Source of the DNA: JAQVEM01 sp964610315
Lineage (GTDB): Bacteria > Actinomycetota > Humimicrobiia > Humimicrobiales > Humimicrobiaceae
Assembly (NCBI GenBank): GCA_964610315.1
Contig: CAZSVM010000008.1
Location: forward strand, 1 to 64,000
Reading direction: 5' to 3'
DNA: 64,000 nucleotides
Shown here: positions 1-7,577 of the stretch, piece by piece
How the letters are laid out: every line of letters starts with the position of its first letter
Position numbering within the stretch: the stretch's first letter is position 1
Notes under the pieces: model-generated
Databases searched by the model: none
What the model saw: only the letters and a program-made list of their open reading frames with translations
What the model was told of the DNA's origin: nothing
Program-made: the position numbers and the translations under genes

Positions 1-71
1 CCGGCGATCCGACTTGAACGGACAACCTGCTGATTACAAATCAGCTGCTCTACCAGTTGAGCTACACCGGC
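1..71 (-). tRNA. tRNA-Thr (anticodon TGT), 3' end cut by window edge
   Basis: Read on the minus strand, the sequence folds as a cloverleaf. The acceptor 5' arm GCCGGTG pairs with CGCCGG plus one base outside the window. The anticodon stem GCTGA/TCAGC encloses the seven-base loop TTTGTAA with anticodon TGT. The T-loop is TTCAAGT. The discriminator base and any CCA lie beyond the window. tRNA identity rests on the anticodon alone. Confidence 0.93.
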
Positions 72-161
72 AATCTAATTTGCCTAATAATTATTATCAT
101 ACGACCTCATAATGTCAAGCTGTAAGAATCTTATGATACTCAACGGGCAGAGTAATTTGGT

Positions 162-1112
162 TTACTTACTTGAACCTTCTAACTTTTCAATAGCTAATTT
201 AATAGCCCCTTCTACCGGATCAATCAACAGGGGTATGAAATTAATTTGTGGAAACTTACTTTTAAGCTTATTTATCATAACATTTTTAAAATACTTTTCA
301 CATTTAAATAAACCGCCGACAAAAACAAGATCAAAACTTTTATTTTCAAATCCAAGTTTTTTTGCCACGGTACTAACTGAAATAGCAGCCTCTTCAGCTT
401 CTTCAGCCAGTATATCTATGCTTGTTTTATCTCCCATTTGTGCATTTATGCAAACTGTTTTTGCCAGTGCTCCGATTTTCACCTTTGAAAACGGTTCATC
501 GTATGCCCACTTTATTAGATCAAGCACCTTTTCCAAATTTAATTTTTTTAGTATTGCTTCAGAAAGGAGAGTTTTTCTACCCCTGCCGTCATAAGCCCTC
601 ATGACTGCTTTTAAAGCTTTGAGTCCCACCTGATAACCACTGCCTTCATCGGCAAGAATATAATCCCAGCCGCTTGCTCTTATTTGCTTACCATCTTGGT
701 TAATTCCCAGACAGTTAGAACCAGTTCCAGCAATAACTATTATTTTATTTTTATTTTTACTTCCTACTTCAATTCCAATTCTGGTATCATTGTAAATAAT
801 GGTCTTTTCAGGATTAAGGTAACTGCCCAGTTTATCATTAAACACAATTTCTTTGTAAATCCTGGAATCCTCTCCAGCATCATTGCCCGCAAAACCAAAA
901 CAGGAACTTATAAAATGAACATTCTTTGATTCCTTTAAACTTTCTATGGCTTCAAATATTCCTTTATTTAAATTTTCTATGGCTTTGCTTTTTCCGATGC
1001 TTTTATAACTACTGGCCCCGGAAACCGCACGAGAAACCACATTACCGTCAATATCTGCAATCAGAACAGTGGTTTTTGATCCGCCTCCGTCAACTCCTAG
1101 AATATATTTCAT
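162..1112 (-). CDS. N-acetylglucosamine kinase-like protein (BadF/BadG/BcrA/BcrD ATPase fold)
   Basis: This 316-residue protein has the actin-like ATPase fold of the BadF/BadG family. The N-terminus carries the phosphate-binding motif GVDGGGSKTT, and a second glycine-rich motif, AGTGSNCLG, follows near residue 130. DEGSGYQVG near residue 155 is typical of N-acetylglucosamine kinases. The predicted role is ATP-dependent phosphorylation of an amino sugar or similar sugar in the cytoplasm. An AGGGAG ribosome site lies six bases before the ATG. It follows a sugar ABC importer on the same strand, which suggests it phosphorylates an imported sugar, but substrate identity is inference. 2-hydroxyacyl-CoA dehydratase activators share the fold but carry an iron-sulfur motif not seen here. 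Confidence 0.8.
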   Translation of the reverse strand: MKYILGVDGGGSKTTVLIADIDGNVVSRAVSGASSYKSIGKSKAIENLNKGIFEAIESLKESKNVHFISSCFGFAGNDAGEDSRIYKEIVFNDKLGSYLNPEKTIIYNDTRIGIEVGSKNKNKIIVIAGTGSNCLGINQDGKQIRASGWDYILADEGSGYQVGLKALKAVMRAYDGRGRKTLLSEAILKKLNLEKVLDLIKWAYDEPFSKVKIGALAKTVCINAQMGDKTSIDILAEEAEEAAISVSTVAKKLGFENKSFDLVFVGGLFKCEKYFKNVMINKLKSKFPQINFIPLLIDPVEGAIKLAIEKLEGSSK

Positions 1113-1458
1113 CTAAAACTCCCTGCTCATAGATATTTTATATATAACCGCTTCAATAAAATGACTTTTACAAATTACAGCCTCAATCAATACTAATCAT
1201 ATAGTAATTTATATCAAAAACAATTCAAGAAAATAACCAACAGTATCTTCCTGCAAATGAAAATCTTAACAAAAACTTAAAAAAGTTTATAGTAATAAAT
1301 ACTAAAAAACAAAGTTAATTTTATAATTGCTTTTTATGTTACTTTTGGCTCTAAACCTTCCATATTCTCAAATTCATAGTATACTTTCATAACATTTACA
1401 AACAAAACCTACTCCCTTTCACTCCCGAAATATTGATTTGTTTGTCGAAAACATAACC
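1113..1458. other. AT-rich intergenic stretch without a recognisable gene
   Basis: These 346 bases separate the sugar-kinase gene from the end of the ABC permease gene; both are on the minus strand. I see no open frame with a ribosome site, no clear intrinsic terminator with a U-run and no strong promoter. TATATA-like boxes near 1140 could serve the kinase gene, but the spacing to any -35 hexamer is poor. Confidence 0.6.
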
Positions 1459-2271
1459 CTAGCCTTTTACTGAACCTGCTAGAAGCCCCTGAATAAAATA
1501 TCTTCCCAAAAACAGGTAAACCAGTAGTGGTGGTATGGTAATAATCAAAGCCCCTGCCATTTGAACGTTCCATTCCACGTATTGACTTCCGGCCAGGTTA
1601 GCCAGTGCCACAGTAGCCGGTTGGACGTTGGGATTCTGGGTTAGAACTATGGCAAAAAGGAACTCATCCCATATTGAGGTAAACTGCCAGACAATAGCCA
1701 CCACAAAAGCCGGTATTGCAATCCGGAGCATTATATGAAAATAAGTTCCAAATATATTGCTGCCGTCTACCTTTGAAGCTTCCACTATCTCATTTTGAAC
1801 TCCAGCAAAATAATTACGAAAGATAAGAGTAACAATAGGTAAACCATAGATTATATGGGTTATGATAAGACCGGGTATTGAACCATAAAGCCCGATATAC
1901 TTCATAACTATTACCAGAGGAATCAGTATGCTCTGATAAGGGATAAACATTCCAAACAGTATCAGAGTAAATATAATATTGGAACCGGGGAATTTCCACT
2001 TGGAAAGGATATAGCCATTCCAGGAACCGAGCAGCGCGGAAATAATAGTAGCCGGAATGGTGAGATAAAGACTGTTCAGAATATTTTTTTTAAGTTGACC
2101 AAAGGCACTTATAAAGCTCTGAAAATTAAGGCTCTTAGGTAGATTCCACATAGTGGCAATATTCACATCTTCAAAACTTTTAAGTGAAGTGACGCTTAGA
2201 ACATATACCGGTACCAGAAATAAAATAAGAAATATAATTAATAGTAGATAGGTTATAACCAGTCTTCTCAA
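1459..2271 (-). CDS. Sugar ABC transporter permease, MalG/UgpE type
   Basis: This 270-residue inner-membrane protein has about six transmembrane segments. It carries the EAA loop that contacts the ATPase, here EIVEASKVDGSNIFGTYFHI, near residues 165-185. It is the second permease of a carbohydrate uptake-1 importer. Its start overlaps the end of the upstream permease by four bases, so the two are probably translationally coupled. No ATPase gene is present beside it, so a shared MsmX/UgpC-like ATPase elsewhere is likely, as is common in this family. The imported sugar cannot be read from sequence. Confidence 0.92.
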   Translation of the reverse strand: MRRLVITYLLLIIFLILFLVPVYVLSVTSLKSFEDVNIATMWNLPKSLNFQSFISAFGQLKKNILNSLYLTIPATIISALLGSWNGYILSKWKFPGSNIIFTLILFGMFIPYQSILIPLVIVMKYIGLYGSIPGLIITHIIYGLPIVTLIFRNYFAGVQNEIVEASKVDGSNIFGTYFHIMLRIAIPAFVVAIVWQFTSIWDEFLFAIVLTQNPNVQPATVALANLAGSQYVEWNVQMAGALIITIPPLLVYLFLGRYFIQGLLAGSVKG

Positions 2272-3188
2272 TCTCCAGTCTCCTTGCGTAAACTAATTGC
2301 TAAATAGGGAATAATTACCACTGCAATCATTACCAGCATTATAAGGGAAATTGCACTACCTTCGGCGTATTTACTGGCCCGGAAGGTTGTTTCATACATA
2401 AAAATAGAGGGAATATCGGTGACAAATCCGGTACCACTACCGGTCATAACATAGAATAGGTCAAACATTTTTAGTGATATATGTCCCAAAATTATAAGTG
2501 CACTTAAGGTAATGGGCTTTAAGTTAGGTAAAATTATTCTCCGATAGATAGTAAATTCACTTGCTCCGTCAACCCGTGCTGCCTCTCTCAACTCGGCAGG
2601 AATCCCTCTGAGTGCGGCAAGGTACATGGCCATAACATATCCAACATATCGCCAAGAGGCCGCAATAATGAGAGGAATCAGTGCGATGTTAAAGGGACCG
2701 AGGCTGGCAGTGGAGGTATACCAGCCAAACCCTACAGTATGTTCTACGCCCATTTTTAATAAGATATTGTTCAGTAGTAAATTGATTCCGGTACTGGGAG
2801 CAAATATCCATTTCCATACCACTCCGGTAACCACAAAGGAGATAGCCAACGGAAGAAGATACACAGTTCTAAAGACACCTTCTCCTTTGATAGATTTGTC
2901 CAGCAGAACAGCCAGAAGCAGACCGGCACCTACACAAAGGGCCAGAAAAAAAATAGAAAAGAAAATATTATTAAAAATATCAATAGAGAATCTCTCATTT
3001 TTAAACAGGGAAAGAAAATTTTTAAATAAGGGACTGGCAAATGAATAATCGGGTAGTATTCCTTTCCAGTTGGATAGAGAAACCGTAATGGACCAGGCAA
3101 TAAATCCGTATACGAATAAAGCAATAGCAGCTACCGAAGGAAGAATGGTTAAAATTACAATCAGTCTTTCTTTTCTTGTTTGTCTCAC
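2268..3188 (-). CDS. Sugar ABC transporter permease, MalF/UgpA type
   Basis: This 306-residue membrane protein has an N-terminal transmembrane helix, a short periplasmic loop and a BPD_transp_1 domain. The EAA loop ELREAARVDGASEFTIYRRI lies near residues 198-217. The start is GTG. An AAAGGG stretch lies 14 bases upstream, which is long for a ribosome site, so initiation may be weak or coupled. The gene follows the solute-binding protein gene across a 17-bp stem-loop, an arrangement that usually lowers permease relative to binding protein. It forms the heterodimeric channel with the downstream MalG-type permease. Confidence 0.92.
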   Translation of the reverse strand: MRQTRKERLIVILTILPSVAAIALFVYGFIAWSITVSLSNWKGILPDYSFASPLFKNFLSLFKNERFSIDIFNNIFFSIFFLALCVGAGLLLAVLLDKSIKGEGVFRTVYLLPLAISFVVTGVVWKWIFAPSTGINLLLNNILLKMGVEHTVGFGWYTSTASLGPFNIALIPLIIAASWRYVGYVMAMYLAALRGIPAELREAARVDGASEFTIYRRIILPNLKPITLSALIILGHISLKMFDLFYVMTGSGTGFVTDIPSIFMYETTFRASKYAEGSAISLIMLVMIAVVIIPYLAISLRKETGD

Positions 3189-3198
3189 TTTTAAATAA

Positions 3199-3236
3199 TT
3201 TACCCTTTAATTTATATAGTTTACCCTTTAATTTAT
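3199..3236. repeat. Tandem direct repeat of 17 bp with 21-bp period
   Basis: The 17-base unit TTTACCCTTTAATTTAT occurs exactly at 3199-3215 and 3220-3236. It lies between the stem-loop and the permease start. On the minus strand each copy contains AAAGGG, a ribosome-site-like core, so duplication may affect translation of the permease gene. Confidence 0.85.
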
Positions 3237-3270
3237 TTGCCCATAGATTTCAGAATCTATGGGCAAATAA
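3233..3270 (-). terminator. Perfect 17-bp stem-loop between binding-protein and permease genes
   Basis: Arms 3233-3249 and 3254-3270 are perfectly complementary around a four-base loop. No U-run follows on the minus strand, so it is more likely an mRNA-stabilising or attenuating hairpin than a full intrinsic terminator. Such stem-loops between malE-like and malF-like genes are a known way to give more binding protein than permease. Confidence 0.75.
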
Positions 3271-3303
3271 TAAAACAGTAGCTGTATATACTCAAAGTCT
3301 TAT

Positions 3304-4605
3304 CTACTTTAGATTCTCATCAGCTGCATTCTGGAAAGCGGCAGCGGCTGCTTCCACGTCTTTATTGGCAACCAGTAGAGTCATGGCATCATTTATAGCC
3401 TGTGACCAAGTTTGAGATACAGCTGCCCCATGAGCAATACTTGGAGTAATAGCATTGCTACCGAAGTCCGCAATAGCACCCTTTAGATATACATCATAAA
3501 GATTAAGGTCAGGATCAGTTCTGGCCGGAATGGAGCCTTTCAGTGGATTGAAGGCGTCCTGTCCTTCTTTTGATCCACAAATCTTTAACCAGGCTATTGC
3601 ATTATCACGGTTCTTAATATCTTTGGGTAGGCAGAATGTATCCGATAAAGCCATAAAACTTCCTGCTGTTCCAGGTGCAGGAACATATCCAAATTCTACG
3701 TCGGGAGTTAGTCCTTTTGATTTAAAGTAACCTTCTGCCCAATCACCCATAACTGTCATTGCAGCAGTACCATCAATTACATACTGGGCTGCTTCATCCC
3801 ATCCTAGCGCAGAATGGTCATCGTTAACATAATCCAGTATGTTTACAAAAGTTTGTATTGCTTCTTTAACTTCAGTTGAATCCCACTTTACAGAACCATC
3901 GAATAATCCTCTGTAATCATCAGGGCCTAAAGTTCCCAGCAGTACATTCTCAAACAAATGAACCGAAGCCCATATACCAGTATCTCCAAGAGCCAGCGGG
4001 GTTATACCGGCAGCTTCAAGAGTATTGGCTGCTGTAAAGAAATCGTCAAATGTTTCTGGTGCTTCAATGCCATTATCTTCAAAAATTGCCTTGTTGTACC
4101 ATAGAACATTGGAACGGTGGATATTAACCGGTACTGACAGAATATCATTTCCCATGGACAAGATGGAGATCATATCATCGGGATAATAATCGTACCAGCC
4201 TTCTTCCTCAAATATGAAATTAACCGGTTCCAGAAGGTCTGCAACTCCATAGGTGTCGATAAGTTCGTGTCCGGCGTGTACCTGGAATGAATCGGGGGGA
4301 TCACCTGCTGACATTCTGGTAGCAAGTACAGCCTGGGCATTCATTCCTGCTCCACCGGCAACCGTTGCATCTATAATTTCTACATCAGGATATTTCTCAT
4401 TATAGATTGCAAATAAAGCTTCCTTTCCTTCACCCTCTCCACCGGCAGTCCACCAGGAAAATATCTCAAGCTGTCCACTTAAAGCAACCTCTTCTGCTGG
4501 TGCTTCTTCTGCTGCTTCCTCTTTTTTACAACCAACAAATGAAAAAGCCGTGATCATTGATATAGTTAACACCAAAATCACTATCCATAATAATGATTTT
4601 TTCAT
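3304..4605 (-). CDS. Sugar ABC transporter substrate-binding lipoprotein
   Basis: This 433-residue protein starts with a lipoprotein signal: a positively charged MKK, a hydrophobic stretch, and a lipobox ending FSFVGC near residue 26, followed by an acidic Glu/Ala linker. The remainder is a family 1 (MalE/UgpB-like) bacterial extracellular solute-binding fold. Motifs include a QAVLATRMSAGDPPD region near residue 95 and a conserved WLKICGSKEGQDAF segment near residue 345. It captures sugar at the outer face of the membrane for the two permeases downstream. A good ribosome site (AGGAAAGGA) precedes the ATG. The 5' leader contains two stem-loops, described separately. Substrate unknown. Confidence 0.92.
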   Translation of the reverse strand: MKKSLLWIVILVLTISMITAFSFVGCKKEEAAEEAPAEEVALSGQLEIFSWWTAGGEGEGKEALFAIYNEKYPDVEIIDATVAGGAGMNAQAVLATRMSAGDPPDSFQVHAGHELIDTYGVADLLEPVNFIFEEEGWYDYYPDDMISILSMGNDILSVPVNIHRSNVLWYNKAIFEDNGIEAPETFDDFFTAANTLEAAGITPLALGDTGIWASVHLFENVLLGTLGPDDYRGLFDGSVKWDSTEVKEAIQTFVNILDYVNDDHSALGWDEAAQYVIDGTAAMTVMGDWAEGYFKSKGLTPDVEFGYVPAPGTAGSFMALSDTFCLPKDIKNRDNAIAWLKICGSKEGQDAFNPLKGSIPARTDPDLNLYDVYLKGAIADFGSNAITPSIAHGAAVSQTWSQAINDAMTLLVANKDVEAAAAAFQNAADENLK

Positions 4606-4619
4606 TTTTATATCCTTTC

Positions 4620-4639
4620 CTGTTTTACTTTTAAAACAG
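4620..4639 (-). promoter_or_regulatory. Small stem-loop abutting the ribosome site of the binding-protein gene
   Basis: Seven-base arms at 4620-4626 and 4633-4639 (CTGTTTT and AAAACAG) enclose a six-base loop. On the minus-strand mRNA the hairpin ends directly at the GGAAAGGA ribosome site, so it could modulate access to it. Function is inferred. Confidence 0.4.
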
Positions 4640-4658
4640 TTTTTAATAGAATTACTAC

Positions 4659-4713
4659 GAGATTTGTTTGCTTTCGGCCCTCTTAACCGGTGCCTAAAAG
4701 GTAAACAAATCTC
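4659..4713 (-). promoter_or_regulatory. Long imperfect hairpin in the leader of the sugar importer
   Basis: Outer arms 4659-4669 and 4703-4713 are perfect 11-base complements. Inside them a second helix forms on the minus strand (CTTTT and GGC pairing with GCC and GAAAG, with a bulge). The apical loop is purine-rich. No U-run follows, so this is not a classic terminator. It lies between the LacI gene and the binding-protein gene and may be a structured RNA leader or a protein-binding site. Confidence 0.45.
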
Positions 4714-4718
4714 CTTCT

Positions 4719-4784
4719 TTAAATTGGTTTCTTTCTTCTTTTCTTACCACCCCCTAAAATCTTCTCATTTAAAAGTAAGTTAAT
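4719..4784 (-). CDS. Possible 21-residue leader peptide
   Basis: Directly after the LacI stop codon there is a full-length Shine-Dalgarno match, AAGGAGG (4796-4790 on the minus strand). It is followed five bases later by an ATT codon and an open frame of 21 sense codons rich in Lys and Arg towards its end. TTG or GTG just upstream in the same frame could also start it, but they lie too close to the ribosome site. It precedes the long hairpin at 4659-4713, as leader peptides often do. There is no homology evidence, so this is a low-confidence call. Confidence 0.2.
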   Translation of the reverse strand: MNLLLNEKILGGGKKRRKKPI

Positions 4785-4809
4785 CAACACCTCCTTCCTT
4801 CTGACTTTA

Positions 4810-5865
4810 TTAATCACCAATTTTTCTACAGGATTGTCTGATGACTAATTCTGGTCTTAAAATAACTCTTCTTAATTCTTTATCTAATTTATTTTCTATT
4901 ATTTCCAATAACTGTTCCGTGGCTAACTTACCAAGTAAATATTTTGGCTGTCTGATAGTAGTGAGAGGCACTCTAATCATGGATGAAATTTTGATATTAT
5001 CATAACCAATAACAGAAATATCCTCAGGTATCTTAAAACCGTTATCAATAATTGATTCAATTGATTTAATAGCTAAATAATCATTCCCCGAAAATATGGC
5101 TGTAATATTTTCCTGTCTGTTTAATAAATAGCTGATTATACCATTAATATCATACACACCGCCTGTTTCGATAAATTTTGTGGGTACAAAATTATTGTCA
5201 TTATCAATTTTGTAGCGTTCAAGTGTATCTTTAAATCCTCTGAACCTCTCTTTCAAGCTAAGTAACTTTCTATTACCAAGAAAAAATATTTTCTTATGAC
5301 CAAGTTTAATAAGATACTCCGTAGCTAACTCTGCTCCATAATAATCGTCATTTACGACATAATTTACACCTGGGATATCCAGTTTGCAGTCTATCAATAA
5401 AAAGGGAAATCCTTTATCTCTCAAATTCTCGATTGTTTTCATTTTTAATTCAACAGTGGTTAGAAGAAGACCATCCACTCCTCTTTCTATCAATGTCCTT
5501 ACATCCCTCTCCTCCAGATTTATATCGTTATTAGAGTTGCATAATATTACATTGTAGTTTTTTTCTTCCGCAGCATCTATGACTCCTTTAGCGACTCTGG
5601 AGTAGAATGGATTTTCTACATCCGCCAAAACCAATCCTATTGTTCTAGTTCTGTTGGTTCTCAAACTCTGGGCTATAATACTCGGTTTATATTTCTTTTC
5701 CTCGATAATTTCCATTACCCTGTCTTTTGTATTCTTTCTCACAAATTTACCACCAGATAAAACTCTTGACACCGTGGTTCTGGAAACTCCGGCTAGTTCT
5801 GCTATCTCTTTGATGGTTACTTTTTGGAAGCTTTCTTTTCTTGATTTTTCTAGCATCGATACCAT
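4810..5865 (-). CDS. LacI/GalR-family transcriptional regulator
   Basis: This 351-residue repressor has an N-terminal helix-turn-helix at about residues 17-36 (KEIAELAGVSRTTVSRVLSG) and a hinge ending in the usual family pattern. A periplasmic-binding-protein-like sugar-sensing domain fills the remainder. It lies directly upstream of the sugar importer on the same strand and is probably its regulator. A consensus promoter and a strong palindrome sit in front of the gene, which suggests autoregulation. The start is uncertain by four residues (M1 or M4), as neither has a clear ribosome site. Effector sugar unknown. Confidence 0.93.
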   Translation of the reverse strand: MVSMLEKSRKESFQKVTIKEIAELAGVSRTTVSRVLSGGKFVRKNTKDRVMEIIEEKKYKPSIIAQSLRTNRTRTIGLVLADVENPFYSRVAKGVIDAAEEKNYNVILCNSNNDINLEERDVRTLIERGVDGLLLTTVELKMKTIENLRDKGFPFLLIDCKLDIPGVNYVVNDDYYGAELATEYLIKLGHKKIFFLGNRKLLSLKERFRGFKDTLERYKIDNDNNFVPTKFIETGGVYDINGIISYLLNRQENITAIFSGNDYLAIKSIESIIDNGFKIPEDISVIGYDNIKISSMIRVPLTTIRQPKYLLGKLATEQLLEIIENKLDKELRRVILRPELVIRQSCRKIGD

Positions 5866-5921
5866 TTATTTAAAAAAAAAAATTGAATATAGCTTTAATT
5901 TGTAGCTTAAGTAAGCTCTCA

Positions 5922-5945
5922 TTTATTGTTATCGATTCCAATAAA
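5922..5945. promoter_or_regulatory. LacI-type operator in front of the lacI-family gene
   Basis: A 24-bp near-perfect palindrome has arms TTTATTG and CAATAAA around a central ATCGAT. The central CG flanked by symmetric arms is the hallmark of LacI-family sites. It lies just downstream of, and partly over, the -10 box, so bound repressor would block the gene's own promoter. The regulator assignment is inferred from adjacency. Confidence 0.65.
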
Positions 5946-5971
5946 ATACCATAACAATATATGCATGTCAA
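5943..5971 (-). promoter_or_regulatory. Sigma-70-type promoter of the LacI-family gene
   Basis: On the minus strand, TTGACA (5971-5966) is followed after exactly 17 bases by TATTTT (5948-5943). The -35 box is a perfect consensus match. It overlaps the palindromic operator at 5922-5945. Confidence 0.7.
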
Positions 5972-6087
5972 TAATTTCCGGATTTTTTTAGTCTAAAATA
6001 ACGCTACTTTTAAAAAAATATAATTTAAATATAATTATTATAGATAATGAATTCTGGTACAATAGGAAAAAGGCTAAGGAAGGTTTT

Positions 6088-6918
6088 ATGAAATCGGATA
6101 AAATCATCAGAGAAAGTATAGCAGCAGGCAGTTTTTATCCCGGCAATCCGAACAGCCTCCGCAGACAAATAAACAATTTCCTTAACAATGCAGAATCAGC
6201 GGATATAAATAATATTAAATCGATTATATGCCCCCATGCAGGATATATTTATTCCGGTCAGGTGGCTGCTTATTCATATAAACAAATTTCCGGTAAGAAA
6301 TTCGACAGTATCTTCATAATAGCACCATCTCACTCTGAATATTTTGATTTCATTTCCATATTCGACGGAGATGCTTACCGGACCCCATTGGGCCTGGTAT
6401 ACATTGACAAAGAAAGGTCCGGAACTCTTGCCGATAAAAGTCCGTATATTAAATTATCCGGGCATGGTCATTTAAATGAGCACAGTCTTGAAGTACAGCT
6501 TCCATTTCTGCAGGTTTTATTTGAAAATATAAAAATAGTACCCCTGGTAATAGGGCAGCAGAACAGTCAGAATATAAATGAACTTGGAAATAGCATAGGA
6601 AGTCTTTTTAAAAATGATAATATTCTAATTATTGCCAGTACGGACCTGTCACATTATTATCCCTATGATACTGCAGTAGCTTTAGACGGCAGGGTAAAAG
6701 AGTTGGTAAGTAATTTCGATACCGAAATTCTGATGTCGGAATTTCTTAACCTTAATATAGAAATGTGCGGCGGCGGACCGGTAATTTCTGCCATGACTGC
6801 TTCAAAAATTCTGGGAGCAGATAGTTCCAAAATTCTTGATTATAAAAATTCCGGTGATGTTACCGGTGATAAAAGTGCGGTAGTGGGTTACCTGTCAGCT
6901 GTGTTTTATAAAAAATAA
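6088..6918 (+). CDS. amrB: AmmeMemoRadiSam system protein B (MEMO1 family)
   Basis: This 276-residue protein matches the Memo family across its length. It has an N-terminal AAGSFYPGNP motif, a PHAGYIYSGQVAA segment near residue 50, PSHSEYF near residue 80, and STDLSHY near residue 190. The fold resembles non-haem iron dioxygenases. The cellular role in bacteria is unknown, though the family is often encoded with an AMMECR1 protein and a radical SAM enzyme. A ribosome site (AAGGAAGG) precedes the ATG. The AMMECR1 partner is the next gene, but no radical SAM gene is in this window. Confidence 0.93.
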   Translation: MKSDKIIRESIAAGSFYPGNPNSLRRQINNFLNNAESADINNIKSIICPHAGYIYSGQVAAYSYKQISGKKFDSIFIIAPSHSEYFDFISIFDGDAYRTPLGLVYIDKERSGTLADKSPYIKLSGHGHLNEHSLEVQLPFLQVLFENIKIVPLVIGQQNSQNINELGNSIGSLFKNDNILIIASTDLSHYYPYDTAVALDGRVKELVSNFDTEILMSEFLNLNIEMCGGGPVISAMTASKILGADSSKILDYKNSGDVTGDKSAVVGYLSAVFYKK

Positions 6919-7005
6919 TAGCAGCCAATCCCGTAATAATATTTCTAGTAATATAAATAATAACTATAATTCAATAATAATATTATGGAAAAAGAGCATT
7001 AAGAT

Positions 7006-7572
7006 ATGGAGAATATCGAACTTACCAGGGAGGACAAAAAAACACTTTTAAAAATAGCCAGAGAGTCTGTCACCAGTGTGGTTTACCATAGAAAGATCCC
7101 GGAATATAAAATAAAGGATAAGGTGTTAAATATTAAATGCGGTGCTTTTGTTACCTTACATATCAATGGTAACTTAAGAGGGTGCATAGGCAATATCACT
7201 GCCGAAACTCCCTTATGGGAAACTGTAAGGAACATGGCAGTTGAATCGGCTTTAAGAGACCCCAGGTTTTATCCTCTTACTCCTGATGAATTGGAAGGCG
7301 TTGATATCGAAATTTCCGTTCTTTCTCCCTTAAAAAAAATAAAAAACCTTGAAGAAATAAAAGTGGGAAAACACGGAATATTCATAAAAAAGGGTTTTTA
7401 CCAGGGGTTGCTTCTGCCGCAGGTAGCTACTGATTACCGGTGGGACAGGATTCGATTTCTGGAACAAACCTGTTATAAAGCCGGCCTTAATAAAGATTGC
7501 TATAGAGAAGAAACCACAGAAATTTTCATTTTTTCCGCTATTATTTTCGGGGAAAAAGATCCGGAGTGGTAG
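7006..7572 (+). CDS. amrA: AmmeMemoRadiSam system protein A (AMMECR1 family)
   Basis: This 188-residue AMMECR1-domain protein contains the family's signature LRGCIGN near residue 60 and the conserved LLPQVATDYRWD segment near residue 130. It lies 87 bases after the Memo gene on the same strand and probably shares its transcript. Its biochemical role is unknown; the pairing with Memo and a radical SAM enzyme suggests a conserved modification pathway. Only a weak ribosome site precedes the ATG. It ends five bases before the convergent DegV gene. Confidence 0.93.
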   Translation: MENIELTREDKKTLLKIARESVTSVVYHRKIPEYKIKDKVLNIKCGAFVTLHINGNLRGCIGNITAETPLWETVRNMAVESALRDPRFYPLTPDELEGVDIEISVLSPLKKIKNLEEIKVGKHGIFIKKGFYQGLLLPQVATDYRWDRIRFLEQTCYKAGLNKDCYREETTEIFIFSAIIFGEKDPEW

Positions 7573-7577
7573 TGAAG

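Noticed and set aside
162..1112. 2-hydroxyacyl-CoA dehydratase activator (same ATPase fold)
   Set aside because: No cluster-binding Cys motif, and DEGSGYQVG plus sugar-importer context fit an amino-sugar kinase.
2626..3048. 140-codon plus-strand frame opposite the MalF-type permease
   Set aside because: It is an antisense shadow of a well-supported gene, with no ribosome site or motif.
3233..3270. Full intrinsic terminator splitting the sugar importer operon
   Set aside because: The stem is strong but no U-run follows on the coding strand; kept as an mRNA hairpin.
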